Shown piece by piece: positions 46,111 through 57,434 of a DNA stretch of 64,000 bases (its first letter is position 1; each line of letters opens with the position of its first letter). Below the pieces are notes generated by a model. It was not told where the DNA came from, did not search any database, and saw only the letters and a program-made list of their open reading frames with translations. The position numbers and the translations under genes were made by a program. The stretch covers positions 62,001-126,000 of the forward strand of contig JAPJBO010000093.1 in NCBI GenBank assembly GCA_030068145.1, given 5' to 3'. Source of the DNA: Diplonema papillatum. Lineage: Eukaryota; Euglenozoa; Diplonemea; Diplonemida; Diplonemidae.

Positions 46111-47098
46111 CCGGCGTCTCACCGGGATGGCCGCAGAGCGCGATCCCCGGGATATCCCATTCCAGACCCCGAACATCCCTACCGACGGGTTTGCGCGGTT
46201 TACCTTACCTTTTTCGCGACGGCCGTGTCGCAATAGTCGTCGCCCGGTTCTCGGTCTTGCAGCAAATATAGGTGCGGTTTTCGCGGGGTAATCGGCGACG
46301 ACCGGCGGCTACTGCTAGTATTCACTGGTGAAAGCTTGCCCGGCACGTGGCGCCCGGGTTATGCGGGCGGGACGCGCACGCCGTGCGGCACAGAGAGCGC
46401 GTCTCTCTCTGACGGCGTTGCTACGACTGGACGTAGAGTGAGTGAGGGAGAAAATGACAGTGCATGTTAGTCGAGTTTGACCCAAGGGTAAGTGATCTCT
46501 GCACGTTCACATCTTCATTCACACCGGATGGCCTCGATCGAGAATGGGCAGCAAGCCAATCATCGTCAAATCTAGAGTCGAGCGAGTTGCATAAAGGGAG
46601 GAGGCGGTGCCTTCCTGGGGACTGGCCTCCAGGACTCGATTCATTCCCCCTTGCTTCGTGCCCTTGTGTTCGGTTCTTTCAGTACGGAACGCGCCATACG
46701 TACTGCGGCACATCACGCGGAACCCGAACTGGGTAGCGCCGGCCGGCAGCTTTGTCGAGGCAACGACAGCCCGCCTTTTTGTTGCTACACGGGGAGAGGG
46801 GGGAGACCGTTCACCTTCTTCGCATACTTTTCGGCCTGTTGTTGCGTTCGTGTATGCTGGTCACGCAGCAGGGGGCACGGGAAGCCGTTCACAATTTCTT
46901 CGCATTCTTTTTGAAGCCCTTGACGACAGCGCAGGTGTGCATTCACGAAGCAGTTGCCACAAGGAAGTAGTTATTCGCCGTGTCGCCGCCGAGGAGAAAG
47001 CACGTGTCTATCACGCGGCACACGTCGTCCACCCGTCACTGTTGGGGGCCATTGATGCTCGCGCGATACCGATCGTCATTTCTGAGCAGACGCGCTGA
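46111..47098 (+). CDS. Possible further exons of the uS15-like gene, unrecognised
   Basis: Two stretches read like protein. After the acceptor at 46109-46110, C completes a codon with the two bases left at the 45478 donor and gives RRLTGMAAERDPRDIPFQTP. After a CTTTCAG acceptor ending near 46680, RNAPYVLRHITRNPNWVAPA continues to a stop at 47096. Donors for joining them (for example ATAG|GTGCGG near 46271) fit the phase, but several are possible. If true, the gene would extend past the TAA at 45479 by alternative splicing or by a different model. An independent gene is equally possible. Confidence 0.3.
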
Positions 47099-47276
47099 AC
47101 TGACAGCATTTACAGAAAGACCAAATAAGTGTTCTTCAAGGAACCATTAGTAAACAGGTCAAGGCCTTTAGGAGCCGAGAAGTGCATTTCTTCCACGCGA
47201 TTTACAGCAAACACAATGAAGCAGGAAGAAAAACAAACACGAGGAAAAGGACCGGGGGCAAACTAAGGTCAGCTCA

Positions 47277-47756
47277 ATGAGCGCGTTGTCGATAAGCCGC
47301 ATCTCCTCCGAGGTCCCAACCGGGATCGCTACACCGCTGCGGCCAAGAGAGGCGATGAGTGAGGTGCACGGGCTATCCGCGGCCGTCTCGCTGGATTCAC
47401 CAGAGTCGTCATGTGTAACACCTCGGTCCGAGTCAGAAGCTGAGCTCAATCGCCTTCGCAGTCAGTGCAAGCTGTTGGAAGATGCAAACCGGAGTTTGCT
47501 ACGCCGTCTGGACACTGTGCGTGAGCTGCACGAGACGGAGCTACAACGTGTCAGAGCAGAATCGGCGGCAACGGCTCAAGCTGCGTCCAGCCGCGTTTCG
47601 GAGCTCCAGCAGTGTATTGTCGACATGCGCCGGCAGAGAGACGAAGATTTCGCGTCGAAAACAAGGGTTGGCCCCGCCACCAACCACTTGCTGAACAAGG
47701 TCGCCCAGTTGGAGGCCGAAGTTGAAACCTACCGCAACACCACGCGCTCACTTTAA
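47277..47756 (+). CDS. Small coiled-coil protein
   Basis: An uninterrupted 159-residue frame from ATG 47277 to TAA. The first ~50 residues are Ser/Pro-rich and probably disordered. From about residue 54 to the end the sequence is a long helix with hydrophobic residues spaced three and four apart (LNRLRSQCKLLEDANRSLLR, LDTVRELHETELQRVRAESA), typical of a coiled coil. No family can be assigned, since such helices occur in centrosomal, flagellar and trafficking proteins. It could also be the first exon of a longer coiled-coil protein, because the frame ends abruptly in a Thr/Arg-rich stretch. Confidence 0.5.
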   Translation: MSALSISRISSEVPTGIATPLRPREAMSEVHGLSAAVSLDSPESSCVTPRSESEAELNRLRSQCKLLEDANRSLLRRLDTVRELHETELQRVRAESAATAQAASSRVSELQQCIVDMRRQRDEDFASKTRVGPATNHLLNKVAQLEAEVETYRNTTRSL

Positions 47757-47950
47757 GCTCCTCATGACTCACGGTGGCCGAGCTGGATCAAGGCCATGAG
47801 CCACAAGTGTTGTGCACACCTTGCATCACCCTTCCAAGCGATACAATATTGGATGGTATTCGACCGGACACAAAGAGTTAGGCACGTCCTGGGACTTTGG
47901 CCAGATAGTAGGTCTTGTCTGTGTCCACTTTCAGCAAAATACTCTCCCCC

Positions 47951-48027
47951 GACGAAGACTTGATGCTAGCATCAAACATGCATGAGAGGCAGTGTTCTGC
48001 CTAAACATTAAACTAAGTTTTTCCCCC
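47951..48027 (+). repeat. Dispersed repeat family R1
   Basis: This copy has the perfect palindrome TTGATGCTAGCATCAA, then CATGCATGAGAGGCAGTG, a TTCTGCCTAAACATTAAACT block and a C tract. It is the longest intact copy. Confidence 0.9.
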
Positions 48028-48538
48028 GCACCTTTCGCGTAGTAGGGTTAGTCGCCCCGCCCCAGTCAACCCTGTTCTTGATCCAGCGACGGTCCTGCTT
48101 CTTCCACCTCTCTCCGTAAACTTGTTTTCTTCGTTGCGACGCGACCTACCGATACCATCCTAGAGGGTGCGTGTGCGCCACCCCACTAGGATCATGGTAT
48201 CGCGGAATCGAAAAATTATGCGAACGTCCCCCTCTCACGGCAGATGTCAGCAGTGCCTACGCGAAACTGGCCACATATACAAATATAGTCTATGATTTGT
48301 AGACCAAAGAAAGCTGCCGAGTGCTATAGAAGAAGGGATCCGGAGAGGGGTATCAGAGCACGGGGCTTGCCGCAGCAGGCCGGCGGGGTTGTGGCACTGT
48401 TTGTTGCCTTCCACTCAAGCGCTGCACGCTGCGGGGGACCGCCGCCCTGCTCTTCCTCTGGAAGCGAAATTCGTTTTCTCTCCTTCACAGGCGGTTCTGT
48501 GACACCCGTTTCCCTGTATTCATCAGCCCACTCCTCAG

Positions 48539-48583
48539 CCTCTGTGTGCGTGGCCTCTGTGTACATGGCCTCTGTGTGCGTGC
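48539..48583 (+). repeat. 15-bp tandem repeat, three units
   Basis: Three units of the type CCTCTGTGTGCGTGG, with CA for CG in the middle unit. Confidence 0.85.
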
Positions 48584-50665
48584 ATGTGTAAACATGTCAT
48601 ATAAATCGGGGAATAATTAAGATTTCGTCCCATCCGAGGACGTAGGATACGATCCACCCGGATACCATCCTACACGTCCCACGTTGGGATTCCCTTCTCA
48701 GCAAAAGTTTCGAAGTCATGAATCCTCTCGTGATTTCGGCACGTGGGTTATCGTGGCGTCGAAAGTCTCTCTTATTTGCCCCCAGTTGCTAACCAGACGA
48801 AACCTCTTGAACAACCCACTTACTTTTCAGCGCAATACATTGTGAACATAGCTGAAGGGTACGATGCAGGTCGCATCAACACAAGCTGTAGCTTTGTCTT
48901 CCCAGACACGCCTCAGGGCCGGCAACACTCTCAAGGACACTGGTTATGACTATCCTCTCATGATGATGGTCCTCGGCTCGGTATGCCCCACATACAGGCA
49001 TACAGAGATGCAGAACGTACGCCGCGGTCAACAAAGCCACCATTTGTTCTCCCCTCGTCGCACCAGTGAGTACGAGTATGGGGACCATCCTCGTTCTCGT
49101 CACTCGACTGCGGCTTTCTGTTGTCCCTTTTTCCTCAGTGACCTTCGAGCATCTCGTACGTACGAACGAATTATTCACGCCGCACACACAAACACACCAC
49201 ACGATGCAGATATTGATTCAGTGAAAGCTAGTGGCCAATCCTTCCTTCCTGTCCTCGCAGGGTGCGGGGTATTTCCAAGGACCTTTCACCTGGTTCACTG
49301 GCTCATCCATGGATGATATGGCGACGACGTCGCTCTACCCAGGCACAACCAACACTCCAGCCCGCCGCTGCTGTACTGTGTACACAAGCATTTCCTTGTC
49401 GGCGTTCCGCGGAAAGGGATTATCATCAGCTTCTGGGCACTACCGCGGGCCGAGGGGTAATTGGCCATGAGCTTCGCTGTTAAATGTTCTCGGCATTGTA
49501 CCACAGCCACACGAACGCACGCATAGTAAAGAAAATGAATACTTGCGACCACTGTCCAGCAAGCTTTCCTAGTGAAACACGAGACGGTGCGAGCGGAAAG
49601 AAAAATATACGTTATGGTGGGGGGAGGGGCCTTTTGTCGAATAGAGCAGCAAATATGCCTTTCGTTCTGTTCCCCTTTCAGTGTGCGACCGAGAAGTGGA
49701 TAGCTACCGTTGTGGTGAAGGGAGTCATCGCCGCGTCACAAAACACGCTTCGGGAACCCGAAACATGGCGATACCCAGTAGCTGGATCACTCCGAAGGTT
49801 TCACTCAGGATGACCCAAACCGGCCCGGCTTGATCTCGCTATATGGAAGGCGAACTTAGAGGATAGCGCCACGACTCTGCCAAGGGTGGCTGGGGATGAG
49901 GAGTCGGCCGCTCATCTGTGAACAAATGGAGCAGAACCGGATACACCCAGAAGCTGTCGTGATGGACGACCTTGCAGAGAAAGTCTGCGACCGCACCAGT
50001 TAAGATCTAGCCCGATACAAGGAAAGCTTTCGATCCCAGTCTCCGCCCGCCAACAGCATGACATGCGGGTTCGTCGGAAACACCAAAAGCGAACGAATGC
50101 AAAGGTTTTATAGGAATGCGGCCCTGTTGAACCATATCTTTGTGTGGCAATGAGGGAGGCGCTCAGTGACAGCAGCAGGGTCCTGGTATATATCTCTTCG
50201 TCGAGCGGCGAGCTCATACTTTCGTTTTTCCCGTCAACAGCGACGCACTTGCAGAGAAACCGGTCTGCACTGCCACCACACCCCTGCGGCTAGCAGCTTG
50301 CGTTTTCGGCCGTTGCGCCCAGCGAACCCCCCCCGCCCCCCTGTCGCGTGTGTGTTGCGGACTCGTTTTAACGTGGCGCCCCCCTTAGTGAGAGTGCGTC
50401 CACTCATGGTTCCCTTCTAGGTTACGGCTGATGCCACCCCCGGCTGCTGGTGGGGGCCCGGCGTCTCCTGCGAGCCCGGGTGACGCCTGAAGCTGCGCGA
50501 CCCTTCGTTTTGACTCTCTCGGCGCTGCTCCTGTTCATGGAGTCGGCAGTGCTCGGCTTCTGCCGCGTGTGTGTGTATATTTTGTTTAGTTCAGTGAGCG
50601 TCAAATCAGGCTCAGAAAAGCTGGGCCCGGGAGGAGGGGGCGTACATGCGCGCGCGCGGCGGGTG

Positions 50666-53293
50666 ATGGCGAAGGCGGCGGGCTGCCCCGCGGTGAACAC
50701 GAGCGTGCAGCCCACGTATTACACGGTCGTGTCCGGCGTGGGCGGCTCCGGGCACGCTCCGTCTCTGTCGCACAAGACGCTGGGCTCGATCGTCGAGAGG
50801 CTCGACGCGCTGCTCCGGGCAGGGACAGACGGCGGCGGCGCCGCGGCGAAGGACAAGGCGACGAGGAACGTACAATGGTGCATCCAGATGGCCGGCAGAC
50901 TCCCCAACCAGGAAGCGGTCGCGACGAAGGCGGCGGTGATTATCGAGCAGCTCGCAGCGACCGCGGAATGGACGGAGGAAACCTCGAAGGAGACCGCCGA
51001 CGCGCTGGTGGAGGCCATGCGCAGGCTACCGGACAGCGGCCCGGTGTGCGTGCTGTGCGCATCAGCCATCCGCGCCGTCGCGACGCAGATCGGCGGGGCC
51101 GGCGGTGCGTTCGGGCGGTGGCTGGTCGAGGAAAAAGGGCTGCTGGCCCTGCTGACCGGGGCGATCTCGCGGCACCCGGCCGACGCAGCCGCCGTGTCCG
51201 CTGCCTTCGGCCTCACGGCTTGGCTCCTGTGCGACGACCCGACGGCGGTTGACAAGTGGTGCGCGATGCCGTTCCTCGCCGGCGAGCTGCCGGGCCTGCT
51301 CCAAAGGCACGCCCCTGCGCAGCCGCCGTGCGCCGCGATCCTCGTCGTGGTGGAGCTAGTCTCCCGCTGGCCGACCCACGCGCCCCGCTTCGCACAGCAC
51401 AACTGCATCCCGCTGCTGCTCGACGTGCACGTCCTGCACAACGACCTCCCGGCGACGGCCCTCGCCCTCATCTGCCACCACACCGCACGCAACCTCGTAT
51501 CAGACCCGTTATTCCGGTCGCCGTTCCTCGCGGCCGGTGCTGATCCACCCCTCCCTTCCGATGACGGCGTCCTCTCGAGTACCGTCGTGTCGTTCTCTAA
51601 AAACACCGCGGGGGCCACGTACTACGCGGACGGGACCGGCGAGATCCAGCACACGTTCCTCCGGCTCGTGGTGGCGGTCGCGCTGCGGTGCAGCGACCCC
51701 GTTGCGGTGGCGGAGGCGCTGTTCCTCGCCAACCGGCTCCGCATCGGCAACGCGTGCCCCGAGACTAGCATCCGGGCCGAGGACCTCTTCGTGAAGCTCG
51801 CGATCATGCCGGCCGACCCGCGCGTGTACGGCGGGGTGGCCGCCGTGCTTCGCACCGAAATTGCGCGGTCTCCTTCTGCCCTCGCGGCCGTTCTCGAACC
51901 GGAGAACTTCTCCCTTCTCTTGGAGGGTCTGACGTGCGCTGTCGACGGCGATGACTTGTACGAAGCCTCGCGCATCTGCCTGCTTCTGACTCGTGTCTTC
52001 CTCCTTCAAACCAACGACGCCGCTATGGTAGAAGCTTCCAACCAAGGAACTATTGTCGCTTTAGTTGAGTATGCTTTCAATAGTTTTGAGCCGCCAGACA
52101 CTCTGCCCTTCATGTGGCAGAGCAACGAACGGCCCCTGTCGAACCCTCGACGAGTCCTTGTTGTGTGGCAAAACGATGAAGGCGCTGGTGACAGCGACAG
52201 GGTCGTAGCTCCTCTTTTCATCATCGGTTGACGAGTGGCGAACTCATATTTTTGATATCCCGTCTGTGTACTAGCAGTGGTACAATGTAGCTCTGTGGCT
52301 GGTACAATGTACTGCATCTCGTGTGGCTAGTTACCGTGTACCCCTGGCAGCAGTAGCTCTGCTGCAAGGTACTCAAACTGGCAGTAGAAGATACCGCCAC
52401 CAGCAATGTGTACACTGAGTCTCGTCCCCCCGCAGCAAGAAGAAGAAGGTCTCGCCACCTACACACACAGAGTGTTCGCCAACTCGAGGGGCAACTCTAC
52501 GTTTGTGTTTTGCAGCGCAGCGGCGCTCCTGTGCATGTGCGCCACCAAGGCGACGGCGTGCGTGTTCGCGGAGGTCGCCCTGGAGAAGGCGGCGGACCAG
52601 CAGTGCCTGCTGGACGTCGTGGTCAGCAACCTGCGCCTGCACACGGACCGGCGGAAGCTGCAGGCGCTGCTGCTCGGATTGATCGCCGCGTCGTGCGGCG
52701 CGAGCGGCGCGTGCCGATCGTACCTGCGGCGCAAGGGCGCGGAAAACGTCGTCCGCCGCGTGCTGGAGGAGAGCCTCGAAACGCAAGACGCGCTGGTCTG
52801 CTGCGCCGCGTTGACCTGCGCCCGCGTCCTCCCGAGCGACGCTTCCTCCGCCTCCACCATGGCCGCGAAGCAGTGTCTCGAGTGCGTCTTGGACGCAGCC
52901 GAGCTGCACGGCCGGCAAGCCGTGGGCGCTCTGCACGGAGCGTCGACCGCCGTCGGCTCGCCTTTAGCGGTCGTGCAAACCGCCGGGATCTGTGCACTCC
53001 GGCTGGCCTCGTTGAGCGTCGACGTTCGCGATGATGTCAACCGCCTCCTCTCCGAATCAGCGACCGACTGCTACCGGCCGGAGGTTCTCCGCGTGCACAC
53101 CGACGCCCGCGGCGACCCGTCCGTGGCGCCGCGCAGGACGTCGGTCGGCCGGAAGGAAACATTGAACGCCATCCAGGCGTGGTTGGGGGCGTGGTGCGCC
53201 GGCGACGTGGCGGCCGACAAACGGGGGGTCCTCACCGACCCCGAGAGCGCGTTCACCTTCCGCAGTTTCTTGTATTCCGTGGGGTTCACGTGA
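50666..53293 (+). CDS. Armadillo/HEAT-like repeat protein, two exons
   Basis: Exon 1 (50666-52068) and exon 2 (52516-53293) join in phase 2 (GA+C, Asp) to rebuild a helical repeat, GTIVALVD|AAALLCMCATKA. The protein has 726 residues of alanine/leucine-rich helices in the armadillo/HEAT style, for example ALVEAMRRLPDSGPVCVLCA and FLRLVVAVALRCSDPVAVAE. Such superhelices are protein-binding scaffolds, and no specific partner is visible. I chose ATG 50666, where the repetitive helical sequence begins. An in-frame ATG at 50537 would add a hydrophobic stretch that could be a leader. The donor is TTGA|GTATGC and the acceptor TTTTGCAG. The C-terminus (RSFLYSVGFT) lies inside a segment that is inverted in the downstream duplicate, so it may not be the ancestral end. 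Confidence 0.75.
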
Positions 53294-53483
53294 GGGCTTG
53301 TCTCTGGACCGAAGATTGGTACCAGGGATCAGACGCAAGACTGCGATCCGAGGCGGTTCTTAAGCAGCGACACAGAAGGAAACCTGCTTGCGTACCCGTG
53401 TGTGTACACGCTAATTGAACGAACGTGCGGCAGAGTTGGAGATCTTTCGAGTACAGTCTCGCAAGTAGTTGATGTGATGCTGC

Positions 53484-54055
53484 CTTCCTCCGCCTCCACC
53501 ACGGCGGTGAAGCAGTGTCTCGAGTGCGTCTTGGACGCAGCCGAGCTGCACGGCCGGCAAGCCGTGGGCGCTCTGCACGGAGCGTCGACCGCCGTCGGCT
53601 CGCCTTTAGCGGTCGTGCAAACCGCCGGGATCTGTGCACTCCGGCTGGCCTCGTTGAGCGTCGACGTTCGCGATGATGTCAACCGCCTCCTCTCCGAATC
53701 AGCGACCGACTGCTACCGGCCGGAGGTTCTCCGCGTGCACACCGACGCCCGCGGCGACCCGTCCGTGGCGCCGCGCAGGACGTCGATCGGCCGGAAGGAA
53801 ACATTGAACGCCATCCAGGCGTGGTTGGGGGCGTGGTGCGCCGGCGACGTGGCGGCCGACAAACGGGGGGTCCTCACCGACCCCGAGAGCGCGTTCACCT
53901 TCCCCACGGAATACAAGAAACTGCGGTTCACGCGCGGGCGCTTGTCTCTGGACCGAAGGTTGGTACCAGGGATCAGACGCAACGAAGAGCCCACTTGCGA
54001 AGGGCCCCCCAAGCGACGTCAGAGAAAGCGATCCGATGCGGTTCTTAAGCAGTGA
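53484..54055 (+). pseudogene. Tandem partial duplicate of the armadillo gene 3' end
   Basis: 53484 onward repeats 52842 onward at an offset of 642 bp with only a few base changes over about 400 bp. It covers the last ~150 residues of the armadillo protein (KQCLECVLDAAELHGRQAVG, SLSVDVRDDVNRLLSESATD). It lacks the upstream exons. The 25 bp at 53902-53926 are the exact reverse complement of 53260-53284, so after AFTF the copy reads PTEYKKLRFTRGRLSL and stays open to 54055, while copy 1 stops. A 40-bp insertion relative to copy 1 follows near 53980. It may be a dead fragment or an alternative terminal exon. An open frame from 53402 exists, but its first part is unique sequence. Confidence 0.7.
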
Positions 54056-55302
54056 CGCAGAAGCAAACCTGCTTACGTACCCGTGTATGACAGTTGTGTA
54101 GTAATCTCGGCAGGCAGAGTGCGAGGCCTTTCCGGTCCGTGCAGGATGACGTTGCATGCTGTGTTGCTGATAGGCACGTCCAGAGCAGCGTACGCTGGAA
54201 ACTGGACGAAAGAGAGGTCGTTCTCGTGTCTCCCGCTCCTCCCTTTCTAGTGGTGGATGGTCATGTCTGTAGAAACCTGCTGTGTGTGTGGTTTGGTACC
54301 CTGGCTCCGCTAGTCAAAGATAACGCACAACACGCGCAACCGCCGGGCCATCGCGGTGTGGAGTACACCATCCTCCGACGCTTCACCCTCTCCCATCTCA
54401 AGTGCCCTTGGCACGATGGGCACATTTCCTCTCGCTTTCCCGTCTGTTGATGGGCTTCCTGACTTCCGTTAGGACCACGCACAGTGCTTGGGCTCGAATT
54501 GCTCTCCCTTTTCCTTCTCCCGGCTGCTAAGAAACAAATGCTTCGTGTGCCGAAATTTCATGAGCTGAGCCAAGCAGTTGTCGAGACTCCCCACAGATAG
54601 GCCACAAAGCCGCCTGCTGCTGCGATGCATGTACAAACCACCCGTTTCGAGGCTACTTGTCATACAATGACGTGTCAGGTCTAACTACTGTAGCAACCTC
54701 CCTTCAAAACCTTGAAGTCCGCCAGTTGCTCGTAGTACGCGGGCGATCTTTTAGTTCTTGGGTACTAACAATCTTGCGGGTTGCCCTTCAATGTATTGTG
54801 CAGACTAAAACCCGGGAATTTGAAGCGAACTTTAACTCTGAAACGACGTGGACAGCGTGTATTGGTGGTTGATCAGAATACCTGAAAATGACATGTGGTA
54901 AACATAAGTGGGAAAACGATAACCGGCACGCAACAAACAAACCGACGCGCCTGTCTTCTTTTTGAGATGGCCTCCGCGGGCACGACGAGAACACAACGGA
55001 ATACCTTCTTCGAGGACATGGCTCAGGACAGTCTAGTAATCGGGATAGATACGACGGGACGCATCTGATCCCTCCCAGATTGCGCCGACCACAGAGCATG
55101 CACTCACATGTGCACGCCCATCACTCAAATACCCGGATAGATAGGCGAAACAAAAAAAGAATACCCCCACAATAAACTAATAATACGGACTCGGTCAGTC
55201 AGGCCCAGGAACATTCCCCCGGAGATACCGTGAGGCTTTCAGTCCAAACGCTCACAAGGTCCCGCGCCCTATCCGATTCTGTACTCGGACCCTGGGCTAC
55301 TC
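54056..55302. other. Intergenic, nothing firmly recognised
   Basis: A frame at 54094-54450 reads plausibly in places (VQDDVACCVADRHVQSSVRW) but has no family, duplicate or splice partner. 54710-54730 has a short AAGTCCGCCAGTTGC block like other repeats. The rest is unremarkable. Confidence 0.45.
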
Positions 55303-57180
55303 ATGGGTCGCCAGCTTCTAACGGTATCGTCCCTCCTCTTGGTGCAAGTCGTGAGCGGGCAGACTTTGAGCAACCCTGGTGCATCCGGCGAGGCAAGGGC
55401 TCTGTACCGATACTTGAATGACGTTTACAAGGTTAGAACGCTGACCGGACAGCAAAGCGCTGGGAGCTGGGACGAGGTCGATTACATCCACCGGGAGACG
55501 GGCAGGAAGCCAGCTATTCTCGGCCTTGATTCTCTGACGCCGTACGACAACGTCAACGTCGTCGCGAAGGCGAAGAAGTGGTACCTGCAAAACAACGGCA
55601 TCGTCTCGATATGCTGGCACTGGGGCGCGCCGGACGTGGGCACCGGGTATGAGAACTCGAAGGTCGACTTCGACCTGGCCGCGGCTTTAACGCCGGGGAC
55701 GACCCAGAATCGATTGATGCTCCGCGATTTGGACGAGATCGCTGCCGGCGTGCCTGTGTTGTGGAGACCGCTCCACGAGTTCACGGGCACGTGGTTCTGG
55801 TGGGGGAAGCACGGGGCGGCCGGCTTCGTCCAGCTTTGGCGGTTCGTGTACGACTACTACACGCACGCAAAGCACCTCAACAACCTCGTTTGGGTCCTCG
55901 GCTATTCGCACGACCCGGAAGCCTCGTTTTACCCCGGCAACGCTTACATCGACATCGCCGGCGCCGACGTCTACGCTGCGAACTACCAGTCGCAGGTTGG
56001 TCTTTACGACAGAATGGTGTCAATCGTCGGGGACGGGATGCCCATCCCACTGCACGAGAACGGCCACATACCGGATCCAAACCTCGTCGATGCAGATGGG
56101 GCGCATTGGTCGTGGTTCCTTACGTGGCACACGAGGTGGCTGAAGGTCGACAACCCGGTCGAGTGGTTGAAGTTTGTGTTTAATCACGACAAGTACATCA
56201 CCCTTGACGAGCTCCCTCCCCTGGCCACGTACAATGGCGGCAGCGCGCAGCCGCCAAGTGCACCTTCAGGCCCCCCTCCACCCGGGTTCCACGTTTGCGA
56301 CGATGTCGCTCCTTCGGCTGATTTCACCTGTGCGCAGCAAGCCAGTTTCGGCAAGTGCTCCGAGTCGTGGATGGTCGCGTCCGGCCGCTGCAGAGCTTCG
56401 TGCGGGGATTGTGCGCCGCCACCAGCAACCCCTGCCCCTCCTCGCCCGGTGCCTGGCTGTACCGACATCCCCCCGTCCACCGCCTTCACGTGCCCGCAGC
56501 AGGCTTCTTGGGGCAAGTGCGGCGAGACGTGGATGCAGGATCGCTGCCACCTTTCATGCGGACGTTGCGCAGCAGCGCCCATCCCACCCCCGACTCAGCG
56601 TCCACCGCTTTCAGTGTGTACTGACATACCCCCAACCTCCGCCTTCACGTGCCCCCAGCAGGCTTCTTGGGGCAAGTGCGGTGAGCCATGGATGCAGGAT
56701 CACTGCCACCTTTCATGCGCGCGTTGCGTGGCAGCGCCTACCCCATCCGCGACTCAGAATCCACCGCTTTCAGTGTGCACCGACATACCTCCGACCTCCG
56801 CCTTCACGTGCCCCCAGCAGGCTTCTTGGGGCAAGTGCGGCGAGCTGTGGATGCAAGACAACTGCAACGAATCTTGCGGCCGGTGCGGAGCTGTCGGCCA
56901 ACCCCAGCCTCCTCTTCCTCCTCCGGCGCGCTCCCCGTGCACCGACGTTGCGCCGACGGCGCAGTTCACGTGCCCACAGCAGGCCGGCTGGGGCAAGTGC
57001 GCCAAGACGTGGATGAGGCGCTACTGCCACTTGTCTTGTGGCCGGTGCTCGCCGGGTCCGGTGCCGTGTACGGACGTGCCGCCCAGCCAGGACTTCACTT
57101 GCGCCCAGCAGGCAGGCTGGGGAAAGTGCGGGGAGGCGTGGATGCGGCAACGTTGCCACAGGTCCTGCGGGAGGTGCTAG
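55303..57180 (+). CDS. Secreted GH26 beta-mannanase-like enzyme with six ShK domains
   Basis: An intronless 625-residue protein. Residues 1-19 are a signal peptide (TVSSLLLVQVVSG), so it is secreted or lumenal. Residues ~25-310 match glycoside hydrolase family 26, retaining enzymes that mostly cut beta-1,4-mannan. The acid/base is Glu159 in WRPLHEFTGTWFWWG and the likely nucleophile Glu252 in PIPLHENGH. SICWHWGAP and DIAGADVYAANYQ also fit. From Cys332 to the end are six ShK-type domains of about 37 residues with six cysteines each (CTDIPPSTAFTC, QQASWGKC, WM, C..SCGRC), separated by Pro-rich linkers. In enzymes this small fold probably binds or tethers rather than acting as a toxin. The third and fourth repeats are nearly identical in DNA, a sign of recent duplication. 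The substrate may be mannan in its own wall or in prey. Confidence 0.9.
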   Translation: MGRQLLTVSSLLLVQVVSGQTLSNPGASGEARALYRYLNDVYKVRTLTGQQSAGSWDEVDYIHRETGRKPAILGLDSLTPYDNVNVVAKAKKWYLQNNGIVSICWHWGAPDVGTGYENSKVDFDLAAALTPGTTQNRLMLRDLDEIAAGVPVLWRPLHEFTGTWFWWGKHGAAGFVQLWRFVYDYYTHAKHLNNLVWVLGYSHDPEASFYPGNAYIDIAGADVYAANYQSQVGLYDRMVSIVGDGMPIPLHENGHIPDPNLVDADGAHWSWFLTWHTRWLKVDNPVEWLKFVFNHDKYITLDELPPLATYNGGSAQPPSAPSGPPPPGFHVCDDVAPSADFTCAQQASFGKCSESWMVASGRCRASCGDCAPPPATPAPPRPVPGCTDIPPSTAFTCPQQASWGKCGETWMQDRCHLSCGRCAAAPIPPPTQRPPLSVCTDIPPTSAFTCPQQASWGKCGEPWMQDHCHLSCARCVAAPTPSATQNPPLSVCTDIPPTSAFTCPQQASWGKCGELWMQDNCNESCGRCGAVGQPQPPLPPPARSPCTDVAPTAQFTCPQQAGWGKCAKTWMRRYCHLSCGRCSPGPVPCTDVPPSQDFTCAQQAGWGKCGEAWMRQRCHRSCGRC

Positions 57181-57434
57181 CCGCTCTCTTGCAGCCCCCT
57201 CCAGCAGTCACCCCGCAGCAGAAGCAGCCCGCGACGCGCCAGATGGCACAGTTCTTTCGGCTGACAGCATTTGCGCACTAAACCATGGTTAAGAAAATCT
57301 AGACACGAAGATAGCTCAAGGCATCTGCAGAAGAACAAGCCTCTAGGAAAACCCCGTTTTCACTTTTCTTTCCCTCTCTCTCTCTCTCTCTCACTGCTCC
57401 CTCTCGCTCGTCTGTTCGCATGTTTCCTTGCAGG

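Larger units (their letters stand above)
47757..50665. other. No supported gene; one R1 copy and low-complexity DNA
   Basis: The region holds an R1 repeat at 47951-48027, an inverted pair around CGATACCATCCTAG at 48147-48203 and a 15-bp tandem repeat at 48539-48583. Frames at 48864-49316 and 49484-49813 show no recognised sequence. The last ~250 bp before 50666 are GC-rich and open in frame with the next gene, so part of them could be its coding start. Confidence 0.5.

Noticed and set aside
50450-50665. N-terminal extension of the armadillo protein
   Set aside because: The open frame upstream of ATG 50666 has a hydrophobic and Gly-rich character unlike the rest. It is kept only as an alternative start at 50537.
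54094-54450. 118-codon frame after the armadillo duplicate
   Set aside because: Parts read plausibly, but there is no family, start context or splice partner.
56296-57177. ShK array as a toxin gene
   Set aside because: The domains are fused to a glycosidase, and ShK folds commonly act as binding or regulatory modules. Nothing indicates toxicity.
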